This document shows, piece by piece, positions 25,783-34,512 of a stretch of 64,000 nucleotides of DNA. This stretch comes from Bradyrhizobium sp. ARR65 (GTDB lineage: Bacteria; Pseudomonadota; Alphaproteobacteria; Rhizobiales; Xanthobacteraceae). The translations under genes and the position numbers were made by a program. Location of the stretch: positions 33,409 to 97,408 of the forward strand of contig NZ_AWZU01000024.1 in assembly GCF_000472385.1 (NCBI RefSeq), given 5' to 3'. How positions within the stretch are numbered: position 1 is the first letter of the stretch; each line of letters starts with the position of its first letter. The notes under the pieces were generated by a model, which ran no database searches, was not told the DNA's origin, and was given only the letters and a program-made list of their open reading frames with translations.

Positions 25783-26271
25783 CTAGTGATGGTGGGCGCC
25801 TGCGCCCGGCTCAAGACCGGCAACGGATCCGCGGGTTGCCGGGCTCTCCTTGACCGTGATGGTGATCTTCTCCGAAACGAGCGGCGGACTGAACGGATAA
25901 TGCTTGGCATCGCCCAGCACGAGCTGCAGCGTATGTTTGCCCGGCGGCAACTCAAGACGCGCCTCGGTCTGGCCCGCGCCATAATGAAGATGGTTCTTGT
26001 CCTGCGGGATCGGTTCATTCACGTTGAGCGGTTCATTCACGTCGATCAGCAAATGATGATGGCCGCTGTTCTGATAATCATCGCCGGCGTGCGTGACGCC
26101 CATGTTCCGCAGACCAAAGCGGCACCAGAACCCGCCTTTGATGACCGCGCCGTTCTGTGGCCAGATGAAATACAGAAGCGCGTCCTTGGCGGCAGGCTTG
26201 CCTTGGGCATGAGCAGCGCATGAGATGGACGCCAAAACTGCCGACAGCGCGATAAGGCGGACGATCCTCAT
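25783..26271 (-). CDS. DUF4399 secreted protein with histidine-rich tail
   Basis: A 162-residue protein with a signal peptide (about 1-23, ending AHAQ). The single domain shows the DUF4399 pattern: FIWPQNGAVI, then GHHHLLIDV and HYGAGQTEARL...PGKHTLQLVLGDA. It ends in HHH. The clustered histidines suggest metal binding in the periplasm; the family function is unknown. It lies 21 bases downstream of the cyclase-FGE gene on the same strand and may be co-transcribed with it. Confidence 0.85.
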   Translation of the reverse strand: MRIVRLIALSAVLASISCAAHAQGKPAAKDALLYFIWPQNGAVIKGGFWCRFGLRNMGVTHAGDDYQNSGHHHLLIDVNEPLNVNEPIPQDKNHLHYGAGQTEARLELPPGKHTLQLVLGDAKHYPFSPPLVSEKITITVKESPATRGSVAGLEPGAGAHHH

Positions 26272-26292
26272 GATGATCCCCCTTTGAAACGT

Positions 26293-27885
26293 TCAAGGAG
26301 AGAGAGCGACCCGAAATCCGTGTGTGGGATATCGAACGTTGGTATCGTAGCTGTCGCGGTTCGCCGGCCGAACGTAGCGCTGATCATTCTTCCATGAGCC
26401 GGACCGGATGACGTGCGAGGTGCAGTCGCCTTCGACCCAGGCTGAACCGTCCGACGGCGCGCCGTGATAGCTCCTGTGCCAGCAATCTTCGACCCACTGA
26501 TCAACGCCGCCGCCCATGTCGTACAGTCCGAATGGATTGGGCTTGAAACTGCCGACCTTGATCGGCTGCTCGGCGGCCCCAATATCCGCGCAATTCTTGC
26601 AGTTGGCCATGCCGGCCTGAAACTCGTCGCCCCACCAGTACCTGGTCTGCGTTCCGCCGCGGGCGGCATATTCCCATTCGGCTTCGCTTGGCAGCCGATA
26701 TGCCTTGTGCGTGACGCCCGCGAGCCAGGTCACGAATTGCTTGGCATCGCTCCAGCTCACATTGGTAACGGGCGCATCCTCCTTCCCGGTCGCCACGAAC
26801 GAACACGCATTCGCCGCGGCACATTGGTTCCACTCGCGAACGGAAATCGGATAGCGGCTGATCGCGAAAGGCTTGACCGTCACCTGGTGAACGGGCTTCT
26901 CGGTGATGTCGTCATTGCTGCCCATCAGGAAGATGCCCCCTCGAAGCGTGCTCATCTCGGGCTCTCGCGGCGATGGTGCCGGCGGGGCCTGTATGGCGGC
27001 CTCCTTGGTCGTGCGCGCAGCCGGACCGAGGCCGACCAAGGCGGAGGGTTGAGTTTGCGGCGCGGGCGGCTGATCGGTCGTGGCGGGCGATGCCTGTGAT
27101 GGTGGCGGCGCTTCTTTATTGAGGGCCAGCCGCGGTACGGTATCCGAAGTCCGCGACTGAGCCTGGGCCGACATTCGATCTGTCGCCGTTTGATAGGGTA
27201 GCCGGAGCAGATACCAAAGCGTACCCCCAGCGCCTCCCAGCAAAATCAGACTGAGCAGGATGATCAGGATGGTCTCGCGCCGCGTCCGCGCCCTGCTGAG
27301 AGCGCCCGGATCCGGAAGCACGCGATAGACCCGCACCGGATCGGTGATATTCTTGACCTTGCGGTCTCCAAGCGATTCATATCCGCAAACCAACTTGTGC
27401 TTGATCTGCTCGTAAATGCCGCCGGAGATATAGACCTCGCCGGGATCGGCGATGCTTTCGAGACGGACCGCAACATTGACGCCGTCGCCATAGATGTCGT
27501 CGTCCTCGATGATCACATCGCCCAAATTGACGCCGATCCGATATTCGATCCAATGATCCTTCGGCAGCGAGGCATTGCGTCCGGACATGTTCTGCTGAAT
27601 GACGATGCCGCAGCGCACGGCTTCGACGGGACTGTCAAAGATCGCAATGAACCCGTCGCCGGTCGTCTTGACGAGCCGGCCCTGGTGCTCGGCAATGCTG
27701 GGCTCGATCAGGTCGCGCTGGATCCGCTTCATGCGGATATGCGTGCCCTCTTCATCGACCTCCATCAGGCGGCTGTAGCCGACGATGTCGCCTGCAACGA
27801 TCGCGGCGAGACGGCGCGGCATCAATCCGCGCGGCGGCACGTCTTCGTTCCTGGTAGAATTGACGTCGCGAAACTTCTCGCGCAT
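26293..27885 (-). CDS. Adenylate cyclase fused through a membrane helix to an FGE-sulfatase-like domain
   Basis: A 530-residue protein with three parts. (1) A class III cyclase catalytic domain (about 25-190) with metal Asp in AGDIVGYSRLM and KTTGDGF, the DDIYGDGVN substrate region and the N..R pair in VNVAVRLESIA. All look intact, and the residues fit adenylate rather than guanylate. (2) A membrane helix (about 207-230) and a Pro/Ala-rich linker. (3) A periplasmic FGE-sulfatase domain (about 300-528) with GGIFLMGS, RLPSEAEWEYAARGG and IRSGSW...GFRVAL. The two catalytic cysteines of true formylglycine-generating enzymes are missing, so this part probably binds a ligand. The layout suggests a cAMP-producing envelope sensor. 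Confidence 0.88.
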   Translation of the reverse strand: MREKFRDVNSTRNEDVPPRGLMPRRLAAIVAGDIVGYSRLMEVDEEGTHIRMKRIQRDLIEPSIAEHQGRLVKTTGDGFIAIFDSPVEAVRCGIVIQQNMSGRNASLPKDHWIEYRIGVNLGDVIIEDDDIYGDGVNVAVRLESIADPGEVYISGGIYEQIKHKLVCGYESLGDRKVKNITDPVRVYRVLPDPGALSRARTRRETILIILLSLILLGGAGGTLWYLLRLPYQTATDRMSAQAQSRTSDTVPRLALNKEAPPPSQASPATTDQPPAPQTQPSALVGLGPAARTTKEAAIQAPPAPSPREPEMSTLRGGIFLMGSNDDITEKPVHQVTVKPFAISRYPISVREWNQCAAANACSFVATGKEDAPVTNVSWSDAKQFVTWLAGVTHKAYRLPSEAEWEYAARGGTQTRYWWGDEFQAGMANCKNCADIGAAEQPIKVGSFKPNPFGLYDMGGGVDQWVEDCWHRSYHGAPSDGSAWVEGDCTSHVIRSGSWKNDQRYVRPANRDSYDTNVRYPTHGFRVALSP

Positions 27886-28280
27886 GGCGTCACACTCTGC
27901 GCCGCTTAAAATCGACTTGCTTTTGCCGAGTCGAGTGACAGTTGCTCAGACCAAATCAGCAGAGAAAATTCTTTGGTTTCGCGCATTGGCGCGCGGCAAA
28001 TGTTCTAAAGAACGTGCTCAATACGACATGCACGATAGCAAAAAGCCCTAATTGTTGCCAGCAGCTACGCCGTTCGCTGGCGGACCGCGTCGGAATATAG
28101 CAGGTATCCTGACACTCACAGAAGGCCTAGCAGAATTCGGCTCGCGCCCTGTATGAACTGACGCACAGTTCGGCATCACGATGACGGCGACCGCGTGACA
28201 AAGCGGCGCACCCGCTTGAGGCTTGGGCCACTGATTGAGGACAATAGCGGGTTCGACTGCAATCGAGCCAGCGTGCGCCG
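27886..28280. other. Gene-free spacer between aroC and the cyclase gene
   Basis: This stretch separates the stop of aroC from the start of the cyclase gene. The AT-richer part near 27900-28050 probably carries the cyclase promoter. No RNA gene, repeat or small frame with a ribosome binding site stands out. Confidence 0.4.
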
Positions 28281-29369
28281 TTACCGGCCCACCTGACCGC
28301 GATGGCGCAGGAAATGATCGGCGAGCACGCAGGCCATCATGGCCTCGCCGACAGGGACTGCGCGGATTCCGACACAGGGGTCATGCCGCCCTTTGGTCAG
28401 GATCTCGGTTTCATGCCCCTTCCGGTCGACGGTCTGCCGCGGGGTGAGGATCGACGAGGTCGGCTTCACGGCAAAGCGCGCGACGACCGGCTGGCCGGTC
28501 GAGATGCCGCCCAAGATGCCGCCGGCATGATTGGAGAGAAACCGCGTGCCCTCATTGCCGGTGCGCATCTCGTCCGCGTTCTCTTCGCCCGACAACTCCG
28601 CAGCCCCGAAGCCCGCGCCGATCTCGACGCCCTTCACCGCGTTGATGCTCATCAGCGCCGCCGCAAGATCGGAGTCGAGCTTGGCATAGATCGGCGCCCC
28701 CAGGCCGGGCGGCACGCCTTCGGCGATGATTTCGATGACCGCGCCGATCGAAGACCCCTTCTTTCTGACGCCGTCGAGATAGTCCTCGAAAAAGGCGGCC
28801 TTGTCCTTGTCCGGGCAGAAGAACGGATTGCGCGCGACTTCGTCCCAATCCCACTTGTCGCGATCGATCTTGTACGGCCCCATCTGCACCAGCGCACCGC
28901 GCACTTGCACATCGGGCAAGACCTTTCGCGCGATTGCCCCCGCGGCAACGCGCATCGCGGTCTCGCGCGCCGATGAGCGGCCGCCGCCCCGATAGTCGCG
29001 CAGGCCGTATTTCGCCTCATAGGTGAAGTCGGCATGACCCGGACGAAACTTGTCCTTGATGTCGGAATAATCCTTGGAGCGCTGATCGGTGTTTTCGATC
29101 AGAAGCGCGATCGGCGTGCCCGTCGTCACCTGCACGCCCGTATCGGGATGCGGCATCACGCCGGACAGGATCTTGACCGCATCGGGCTCCTGACGCTGGG
29201 TGGTGAAGCGCGACTGCCCGGGCCGGCGGCGATCGAGGTCGCGCTGGATGTCCTCATTGGTGAGGGGGATCAACGGCGGGCAGCCGTCGACCACGCAGCC
29301 GATCGAGACCCCATGGCTTTCGCCAAAGGTGGTGACGCGGAACATGTGGCCGAAGGTGTTGAAGGACAT
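28281..29369 (-). CDS. aroC: Chorismate synthase
   Basis: A 362-residue enzyme that eliminates phosphate from 5-enolpyruvylshikimate 3-phosphate to give chorismate, using reduced flavin. The family signatures are present: FRVTTFGESHG at the N-terminus, YEAKYGLRDYRGGGRSSARET in the centre (overlapping parts) and RFAVKPTSSI near the C-terminus. Length is normal. It is third in the direction fabI-phosphatase-aroC, but a 226-base repeat-containing gap separates it from the phosphatase, so it may have its own promoter. Confidence 0.97.
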   Translation of the reverse strand: MSFNTFGHMFRVTTFGESHGVSIGCVVDGCPPLIPLTNEDIQRDLDRRRPGQSRFTTQRQEPDAVKILSGVMPHPDTGVQVTTGTPIALLIENTDQRSKDYSDIKDKFRPGHADFTYEAKYGLRDYRGGGRSSARETAMRVAAGAIARKVLPDVQVRGALVQMGPYKIDRDKWDWDEVARNPFFCPDKDKAAFFEDYLDGVRKKGSSIGAVIEIIAEGVPPGLGAPIYAKLDSDLAAALMSINAVKGVEIGAGFGAAELSGEENADEMRTGNEGTRFLSNHAGGILGGISTGQPVVARFAVKPTSSILTPRQTVDRKGHETEILTKGRHDPCVGIRAVPVGEAMMACVLADHFLRHRGQVGR

Positions 29370-29407
29370 AATGCCGTTAATGGTGCGCAGTTGTGTTGAT
29401 TGTCAAC

Positions 29408-29523
29408 GTCATTCCGGGTTGGGCCGAAGGACCAAACCCGGAATCTCGAGATTCCGGGTTCGATCCGGAGCCTGTCATCGGGCCGGGCGTTCGCGCAGAC
29501 GGGGTGGCATCGCCCCGGAATGA
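29408..29523. repeat. CGTCATTCCGGG palindrome with nested cassette
   Basis: Outer arms GTCATTCCGGG and CCCCGGAATGA, with inner arms AACCCGGAATCTCGAG / ATTCCGGGTT, define a roughly 75-base palindromic unit also seen at 35195 and 51461. In this copy a 42-base cassette (29466-29507, CGGAGCCTGTCATCGGGC...GGGGTGG) is inserted between GGTTCGAT and GCATCGCC. Confidence 0.8.
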
Positions 29524-29595
29524 AGCCCCGGCACGTCATGGCCGGGTCAAGCCGGTCAAGCCCGACTATGACGACGGAGCGAGCTGCCGGCAGCC

Positions 29596-30195
29596 TTAAC
29601 CGTACTTCTTCAGGCCGTCCTCGCTGAAGACGTAGACCACGCCCTGCTCGATATATAGATCAGCGGCACTCTCCGGCGTCTCGAAGCCCAGTGCCACCAT
29701 GAGCGCCCGCGCGGTGCCGCCATGCGCGACGGCGACGGTATCGACCAGCAGCGAATCGTACCAGTCGCGAACGCGGAGCTGCACCGACGCATAGGTCTCG
29801 CCGCCGGGCGCGCCGACCGTCCATTTGTCGAACTGCCGCCGCGCGAACAGCTCCGGGTCCAAGGTCTCGCTCTCGGCGAGCGTGCGACCTTCCCACGCGC
29901 CATAACCGATCTCACGCAGCCGGTCGTCCAGCCCGTAGTCGCCGGGCGGCAGGTCCAGCTCGCCGCGCACGAGCTCCATGGTCGTGCGCGCGCGGCCCAA
30001 CGGGCTCGCGATGAAAGCCAGCCGGTCCTTGTCATGCCCGTTGCGCCGAATGAGATCGGAGAGGATGCGGCCGGCCTGCACCGCCTGCCTGCGCCCAAGC
30101 TCATTCAATGGAATGTCCAGCGTGCCCTGCAGCCGGCCGGTCCGGTTCCAATCGGTCTCGCCGTGGCGGAGATAGTAAATTGTCGGCGTCGGCAT
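29596..30195 (-). CDS. Histidine phosphatase family protein
   Basis: A 199-residue protein of the phosphoglycerate mutase-like superfamily. The phosphohistidine motif YYLRHGETDWN is at residues 7-17, with the second Arg in SPLGRARTT, Glu in GYGAWEGRT and His in VAHGGTARA. Members dephosphorylate small phosphate esters; the substrate is not predictable. It starts 12 bases after fabI and is almost certainly co-transcribed with it. Confidence 0.9.
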   Translation of the reverse strand: MPTPTIYYLRHGETDWNRTGRLQGTLDIPLNELGRRQAVQAGRILSDLIRRNGHDKDRLAFIASPLGRARTTMELVRGELDLPPGDYGLDDRLREIGYGAWEGRTLAESETLDPELFARRQFDKWTVGAPGGETYASVQLRVRDWYDSLLVDTVAVAHGGTARALMVALGFETPESAADLYIEQGVVYVFSEDGLKKYG

Positions 30196-30207
30196 TGCGG
30201 CGCTTGG

Positions 30208-31026
30208 CTATTCCTTCGCCAGCGAAATATCCGGCGCGTCCGGCCGCTTCATGCCGACGACGTGATAGCCGGAATCGACGTGATGCACCTCGCCGGTGAC
30301 GCCGCGCGACAAATCGGACAGCAGATAGAGCGCACTGTTGCCGACATCCTCTATCGTCACTGTGCGGCGCATCGGCGCGTTGTATTCGTTCCATTTGAGG
30401 ATGTAGCGGAAATCGCCGATGCCGGAGGCCGCCAGCGTCTTGATCGGTCCGGCGGAGATTGCGTTGACGCGGATGTTCTTCTCGCCGACGTCGGCGGCGA
30501 GATAGCGCACGCTTGCTTCCAGCGCCGCCTTCGCGACACCCATGACGTTGTAATGCGGCATCCACTTCTCGGCGCCGTAATAGGTCAGCGTCAGAATCGA
30601 ACCGCCGTCGGTCATGAGCTTTTCCGCGCGCTGCGCTATCGCGGTGAGCGAGTAGCAACTGATCAGCATGGTCTTGGAGAAGTTATCCGCGGTGGTCTCC
30701 AGGTAACGACCATCGAGCTGGTCCTTGTCGGAGAAAGCGATCGCATGCACGACGAAGTCGATCTTGCCCCACTTCTCCTTCAATCCTTCGAACACGGCAT
30801 CGATCGTTGCGGGGTCGGTGACGTCGCAATGACCAAGCAGCAGCGCGTCGATTTCGCCCGCCAGAGGCTCGACGCGCTTCTTCAGTGCGTCGCCTTGCCA
30901 GGTCAGTGCGATCTCCGCACCGGCCGCATGGCAGGCCTTGGCGATACCCCAGGCAATGGAGCGATTATTGGCGACGCCGAGCACGACGCCGCGCTTGCCC
31001 TGCATCAGACCTGAACTTTGCGCCAT
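30208..31026 (-). CDS. fabI: Enoyl-[acyl-carrier-protein] reductase (NADH)
   Basis: A 272-residue FabI that reduces trans-2-enoyl-ACP in the last step of each fatty acid elongation cycle. The NAD-binding region GVANNRSIAWGIAKACH and the active-site HYNVMGVAKAALE (Tyr-x6-Lys) are intact. The Y-x6-K spacing separates FabI from general SDRs. It is first in a probable operon with the histidine phosphatase at 29596. Confidence 0.96.
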   Translation of the reverse strand: MAQSSGLMQGKRGVVLGVANNRSIAWGIAKACHAAGAEIALTWQGDALKKRVEPLAGEIDALLLGHCDVTDPATIDAVFEGLKEKWGKIDFVVHAIAFSDKDQLDGRYLETTADNFSKTMLISCYSLTAIAQRAEKLMTDGGSILTLTYYGAEKWMPHYNVMGVAKAALEASVRYLAADVGEKNIRVNAISAGPIKTLAASGIGDFRYILKWNEYNAPMRRTVTIEDVGNSALYLLSDLSRGVTGEVHHVDSGYHVVGMKRPDAPDISLAKE

Positions 31027-31225
31027 CCGCTTTCTCGCTTCGAATTGAGGGGGTTTGGAGGTACACCAGCCCTCCGCCGCGGTACAGCCTTAAATCCGAC
31101 GCCGGCGCGGGGCGATCCTAACTCCCGGAATAGTCAAGGCATTTGGGGGTTAGCCTGAATGGGGCGATCGCGCGCTTGCGGTGGCCTGCCGCAACAGTTG
31201 AGACCGAGCCGCCAAGCGAACCACC

Positions 31226-31714
31226 ATGAGCGCGTTCCGCCAGAGCGTCGAAGCCATGATCCCGGCCCTGCGCCGCTATGCCCGCGCGCTTGCGCGCGAT
31301 GCTGATATTGCCGATGACCTCGTCCAGGACACCTTGGTGCGGGCATTGCGTTCGGAACGGCTGTTTCTCGGGGGCGACTTAAGGAGCTGGCTCTACACCA
31401 TCCTGACCAACCTGAACAAAAACCGCAGGCGCTCGCTGGCGCGGCGGCCGCAATTCATGCCGCTCCTGGACAACAACCCGGACGCAAGCGGCACCGAGGC
31501 TGAAGGGCGCGACATCGAGCGCGCACTGTCGACGCTGGTCGAGGAGCAGCGCGCGGTGCTGCTGCTCGTGGTGCTGGAGGGCATGAGCTATCGCGAGGTC
31601 GCCGACATCCAGGGCGTGCCGATCGGCACGGTGATGTCCCGCCTTGCGCGGGCGCGCGCGCATGTGAAAGCCTCGATCGAGGGCGAACGGCCATCGCTGC
31701 GTCGAGTGAAATAA
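31226..31714 (+). CDS. ECF-type RNA polymerase sigma factor
   Basis: A 162-residue sigma factor with region 2 (about 12-75: ADIADDLVQDTLVRAL) and region 4 (about 105-155: VLLLVVLEGMSYREVADIQGVPIGTVMSRLARAR), and no region 3. It is followed after 40 bases by its probable anti-sigma factor. The length and spacing are typical of a small ECF group. The stimulus and target promoters are unknown. I saw no clear GGAAC-N-CGTT EcfG-type site before it. Confidence 0.92.
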   Translation: MSAFRQSVEAMIPALRRYARALARDADIADDLVQDTLVRALRSERLFLGGDLRSWLYTILTNLNKNRRRSLARRPQFMPLLDNNPDASGTEAEGRDIERALSTLVEEQRAVLLLVVLEGMSYREVADIQGVPIGTVMSRLARARAHVKASIEGERPSLRRVK

Positions 31715-31754
31715 TGCGAGATTTTTCGAATTTGATTGGTACGAGACCACGAAA

Positions 31755-32525
31755 ATGACCGAGCGCAAGATTCCCGTCACCGAGGACGAGCTCCACGCCT
31801 ATGTCGATGGCGAGCTGCCAGCGGAACGTCGCAGCGATGTCGAAGCCTGGCTCGCCGCGCATCCCGCGGACGCCGAGCGGGTGCAGTCGTGGCGCGCGAT
31901 GGCCGAGGCGCTCCATCTGCGGTACGACTCCGTCGTCAACGAGCCGGTGCCGAGGCAATTGGAGCTTGAGCGCCTGGTGCGACAGCCACGCCGCTGGATC
32001 TATGGCTCGGTTGCGGCCGCACTGGTCGCCTTCGTTGCCGGCGGCGGCGTTGGCTGGGTGGTCCGCGGAGCGACGTCCAAGCCCTCGCCCGTCCAGGACT
32101 TCATGCTGGACGCGCTGGATGCGCACCGGCTCTACGTCGTGGAGGTCCGCCACCCCGTCGAAGTGCCCGGCAGCGAGCGGGCGCACCTGCAGGCCTGGCT
32201 GACCAAACGCTGCGGCCGGGAGGTGCGCGCACCGGAATTGGCGTCGGCCGGGCTGAAACTCGTCGGGGGGCGGCTTTTGCCGGGGCCGAGCGGGCCGGCG
32301 TCGTTCCTGATGTATGAAAGCGCCGCCGGCGAACGCTTCACGGTCTATGCCGCCAAGGCGTCCACCGAGACCGCGCATATGCGCTACACGACCATGGATG
32401 ATGACGGCGCCATGTTCTGGGCCGACCGCGGCGTCGGCTATGTCGTGAGCGGCGGCAATGACCGCGAGCGACTCGCCCAGGTGGCGCGGGCGTTCTATGA
32501 CCAGGTCGAAAAGAGCGGCGGCTAG
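31755..32525 (+). CDS. Transmembrane anti-sigma factor
   Basis: A 256-residue protein with an N-terminal anti-sigma segment (EDELHAYVDGELPAERR, about 8-25), one membrane helix (about 85-105) and a periplasmic or sensing C-terminus. It probably holds the sigma factor at 31226 inactive until a signal is received. The N-terminal segment has no HxxxCxxC zinc motif, so it is not a classical ZAS protein. Gene order sigma/anti-sigma supports the call. Confidence 0.88.
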   Translation: MTERKIPVTEDELHAYVDGELPAERRSDVEAWLAAHPADAERVQSWRAMAEALHLRYDSVVNEPVPRQLELERLVRQPRRWIYGSVAAALVAFVAGGGVGWVVRGATSKPSPVQDFMLDALDAHRLYVVEVRHPVEVPGSERAHLQAWLTKRCGREVRAPELASAGLKLVGGRLLPGPSGPASFLMYESAAGERFTVYAAKASTETAHMRYTTMDDDGAMFWADRGVGYVVSGGNDRERLAQVARAFYDQVEKSGG

Positions 32526-32831
32526 CGCCCGACAAGCCGGGCCATCTTTGCGCCCTAAGCAGCCTCGCGGATCCTGATCCAGGCACCGAGACAACCTACC
32601 GGTGCGAGGTTCCAGTGCCTCGCCTTTGGCGCGCGCACGCCAAAGTTCCGACATTGAAAATCTGGAATCAAGTCATGGGTGCGTCTCAATATCGCACCGG
32701 ATACTCACCAGAAAATGAACATGCGTTCGATCCGCCGATCGACGCAAGCGGCCTCGCAGTGGGGTTTGGTACCGCGCTGGTCCCTCACGCGAGGCCGCAC
32801 CATTTTTTTCTTCAAATCTTCTTCCGATGCG
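32526..32831. other. Spacer with a strong terminator and possible small RNA
   Basis: No supported protein gene. The terminator at 32748-32810 is about 220 bases past the anti-sigma stop. The interval before it could be a long 3' untranslated region or a separate small RNA; sequence alone does not decide. Confidence 0.4.
32748..32810 (+). terminator. Intrinsic terminator after the sigma/anti-sigma operon
   Basis: A perfect 10-bp stem GCGGCCTCGC / GCGAGGCCGC is extended inward by an imperfect GTGGGG / CCCTCAC stem and followed by a run of seven T (32803-32809). Confidence 0.75.
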
Positions 32832-33806
32832 TCACGCAAGGTCGCTACGCGGATTATAAGGACGGGCGTCCTTCCATTTCTGCATCAACGTCTCGAGTTC
32901 GGCATCGTTCCCGTCCGGTAGCATGATCCGGGTCGTCACAAAGAGATCGCCATTCGCCGCCCCGGTCTTGGGCAAACCCTTGCCCTTGAGTCGGAAGGTG
33001 CGGCCGGAAGACGTGTTCTTCGGGATCGACAGTTCGACCGCGCCGGTCAGCGTCGGCACCCGGACCTTGCCGCCCAGCACCGCCTCATAGAGCGTCACCG
33101 GCAGATCGAGCCGCAGATCGCTGCCCTCAACCTTGAAATAGGGGTGCGGGGCGATGTTGATGGTGATCAGGAGATCGCCGGGCGGATGGCCGGGCGCGGT
33201 TTCGCCCTGGCCCTTCAGGCGGATCTGCTGTCCGGCGGTGACGCCTGCCGGTACCTTGACGTTGAGCTCCTTGCCGGTCGGCAGTCGGACACGCTTTTCG
33301 GCGCCCCGCACGGCCTCTTCCAGCGACACCGTCATCGAGACGTTGAGGTCGAGATCAACCCCGACGCCGCCCCCGCCCATCTCGAATTCAAACGGACCGG
33401 CGCCAGCGCCGGCGCGGCCGGCTCGCGCACCACCGCCGGCGAACATGCTGTTGAGGATGTCCTCGAACGCACCGCCGCCAAAGCCGCCGGGCCCGCCACC
33501 GCCAGAGCGGAAAGTATAGGTTTCGAAGCCGCCGGGGCCGGTGCGGCCGCGCGCGCCACCACCGGGAAAACCGGTAAAGCGGGGCTTGCCCTCGGCGTCG
33601 ATCTCGCCGCGGTCAAATGCCTTTCGCTTTTCCTCGTCGCCGAGGATCTCGTTGGCGGAATTGATCTCGGCGAAACGCGCCGCCGCCTTCGGATCGTTCT
33701 TGTTCGAATCGGGGTGGTGTTTCTTCGCGAGCTTGCGATAGGCGCTCTTGATGGCCGCAGCGCTTGCATTCCGCGGCACCCCCAAGACCTCATAGGGGTC
33801 GCGCAT
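32832..33806 (-). CDS. DnaJ/CbpA-family co-chaperone
   Basis: A 324-residue protein with an N-terminal J domain (about 3-68, including the HPD tripeptide in KKHHPDSNK), a Gly/Phe-rich linker (about 85-150) and the DnaJ C-terminal substrate-binding domains. It has no zinc-finger domain, so it is CbpA/DjlA-like rather than DnaJ itself. It stimulates DnaK ATPase and delivers unfolded proteins. A hairpin covering the ribosome binding site lies directly upstream and may make translation temperature-dependent. Confidence 0.92.
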   Translation of the reverse strand: MRDPYEVLGVPRNASAAAIKSAYRKLAKKHHPDSNKNDPKAAARFAEINSANEILGDEEKRKAFDRGEIDAEGKPRFTGFPGGGARGRTGPGGFETYTFRSGGGGPGGFGGGAFEDILNSMFAGGGARAGRAGAGAGPFEFEMGGGGVGVDLDLNVSMTVSLEEAVRGAEKRVRLPTGKELNVKVPAGVTAGQQIRLKGQGETAPGHPPGDLLITINIAPHPYFKVEGSDLRLDLPVTLYEAVLGGKVRVPTLTGAVELSIPKNTSSGRTFRLKGKGLPKTGAANGDLFVTTRIMLPDGNDAELETLMQKWKDARPYNPRSDLA

Positions 33807-33814
33807 CCGTCACG

Positions 33815-33866
33815 TCTCCTTCAGGAAAAATCAGATTATACCCCAAGGGCTGAAAGCCCAGTTGGG
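33815..33866 (-). promoter_or_regulatory. Candidate RNA thermometer in the co-chaperone leader
   Basis: On the minus strand the ribosome binding site GGAGA (33815-33819, 8 bases before the start codon) pairs with TTTCC (33824-33828) across the loop TGAA, a short weak stem next to a T-run. A stronger two-part hairpin lies just upstream (33842-33866, arms CCCAA-GGGCT and AGCCC-TTGGG). This layout resembles ROSE or fourU elements known from rhizobial heat-shock genes. It is a structural guess without expression data. Confidence 0.45.
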
Positions 33867-33956
33867 TTTCATCTGGGGTTTTCGTTGCATTTTTGCAACG
33901 TCCGGCGGGGTCACCTCTCTCATCGGGAGAGGTAAACCGAGTTCGCGGACGGCGCA

Positions 33957-34415
33957 TCAAACATCATCTCTACCGGCCCTACCCCGCCCTTGCGCCCAGG
34001 GTTTCAGCGTCTGAATCTCCCATCGGCCGTTGCCGGCCTTGCAGGCGGCCCCCTGCAGCCAGCTTTGGGTGTCGCCATTGACGTAGCTTGCCAGGAAATC
34101 GCGGCAGGTCCTGCCGTCATCGCCGGCATAGGCCGAAGCCAACGGCGTCACCGAGCCGCGTGCCCCGGTCTGGGGATTTTCCCAGGGCTGGCTTGCGCCC
34201 TTGCTCCCCTTGGCCAGCACGTCGGACGCGGCGTTGCGGGCAAGAACGAGGTCACTTTCGGTCGGCTCTTTCGCCTTGGCGTGCTTGGCCGGAATCGAGC
34301 CGGTCACGTCGTCGTCGATGAACTTCGCGAAGGTCCCGCCGGAACGGGACATGCTGCAGCCGCCTGTCCCTAACCCGATAAGAATCAATGTAAGTGCAGC
34401 GCCCTTGGCCGACAT
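33957..34415 (-). CDS. RT0821/Lpp0805-family surface lipoprotein
   Basis: About 152 residues. The N-terminus is a lipoprotein signal (LTLILIGLGTGGCSMS) with Cys at about residue 21. The C-terminal third shows the pattern CRDFLASYVNGDTQSWLQGAACKAGNGRWEI found in the 17-kDa-antigen-like RT0821/Lpp0805 family, probably outer-membrane. The frame extends to 34499, but starting near MSAKGA puts the signal at the N-terminus. It faces pdxH across a 97-base gap. Confidence 0.75.
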   Translation of the reverse strand: MSAKGAALTLILIGLGTGGCSMSRSGGTFAKFIDDDVTGSIPAKHAKAKEPTESDLVLARNAASDVLAKGSKGASQPWENPQTGARGSVTPLASAYAGDDGRTCRDFLASYVNGDTQSWLQGAACKAGNGRWEIQTLKPWAQGRGRAGRDDV

Positions 34416-34512
34416 CGCCAATAGGCCAACGCGGCCCCATGCCCTATATAGGGCGAGGCCGCATCGCGGCTGGGTTTGGCCCGCAGGCGGACGCAACATC
34501 GGCTCCAGTCAA

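Noticed and set aside
26293..27000. True formylglycine-generating enzyme activity
   Set aside because: The active-site cysteines are missing and no sulfatase gene is nearby.
31027..31225. EcfG-type promoter before the sigma factor gene
   Set aside because: GGAAT followed by GTT at about the right spacing is visible near 31124, but it departs from GGAAC-N16/17-CGTT at key positions.
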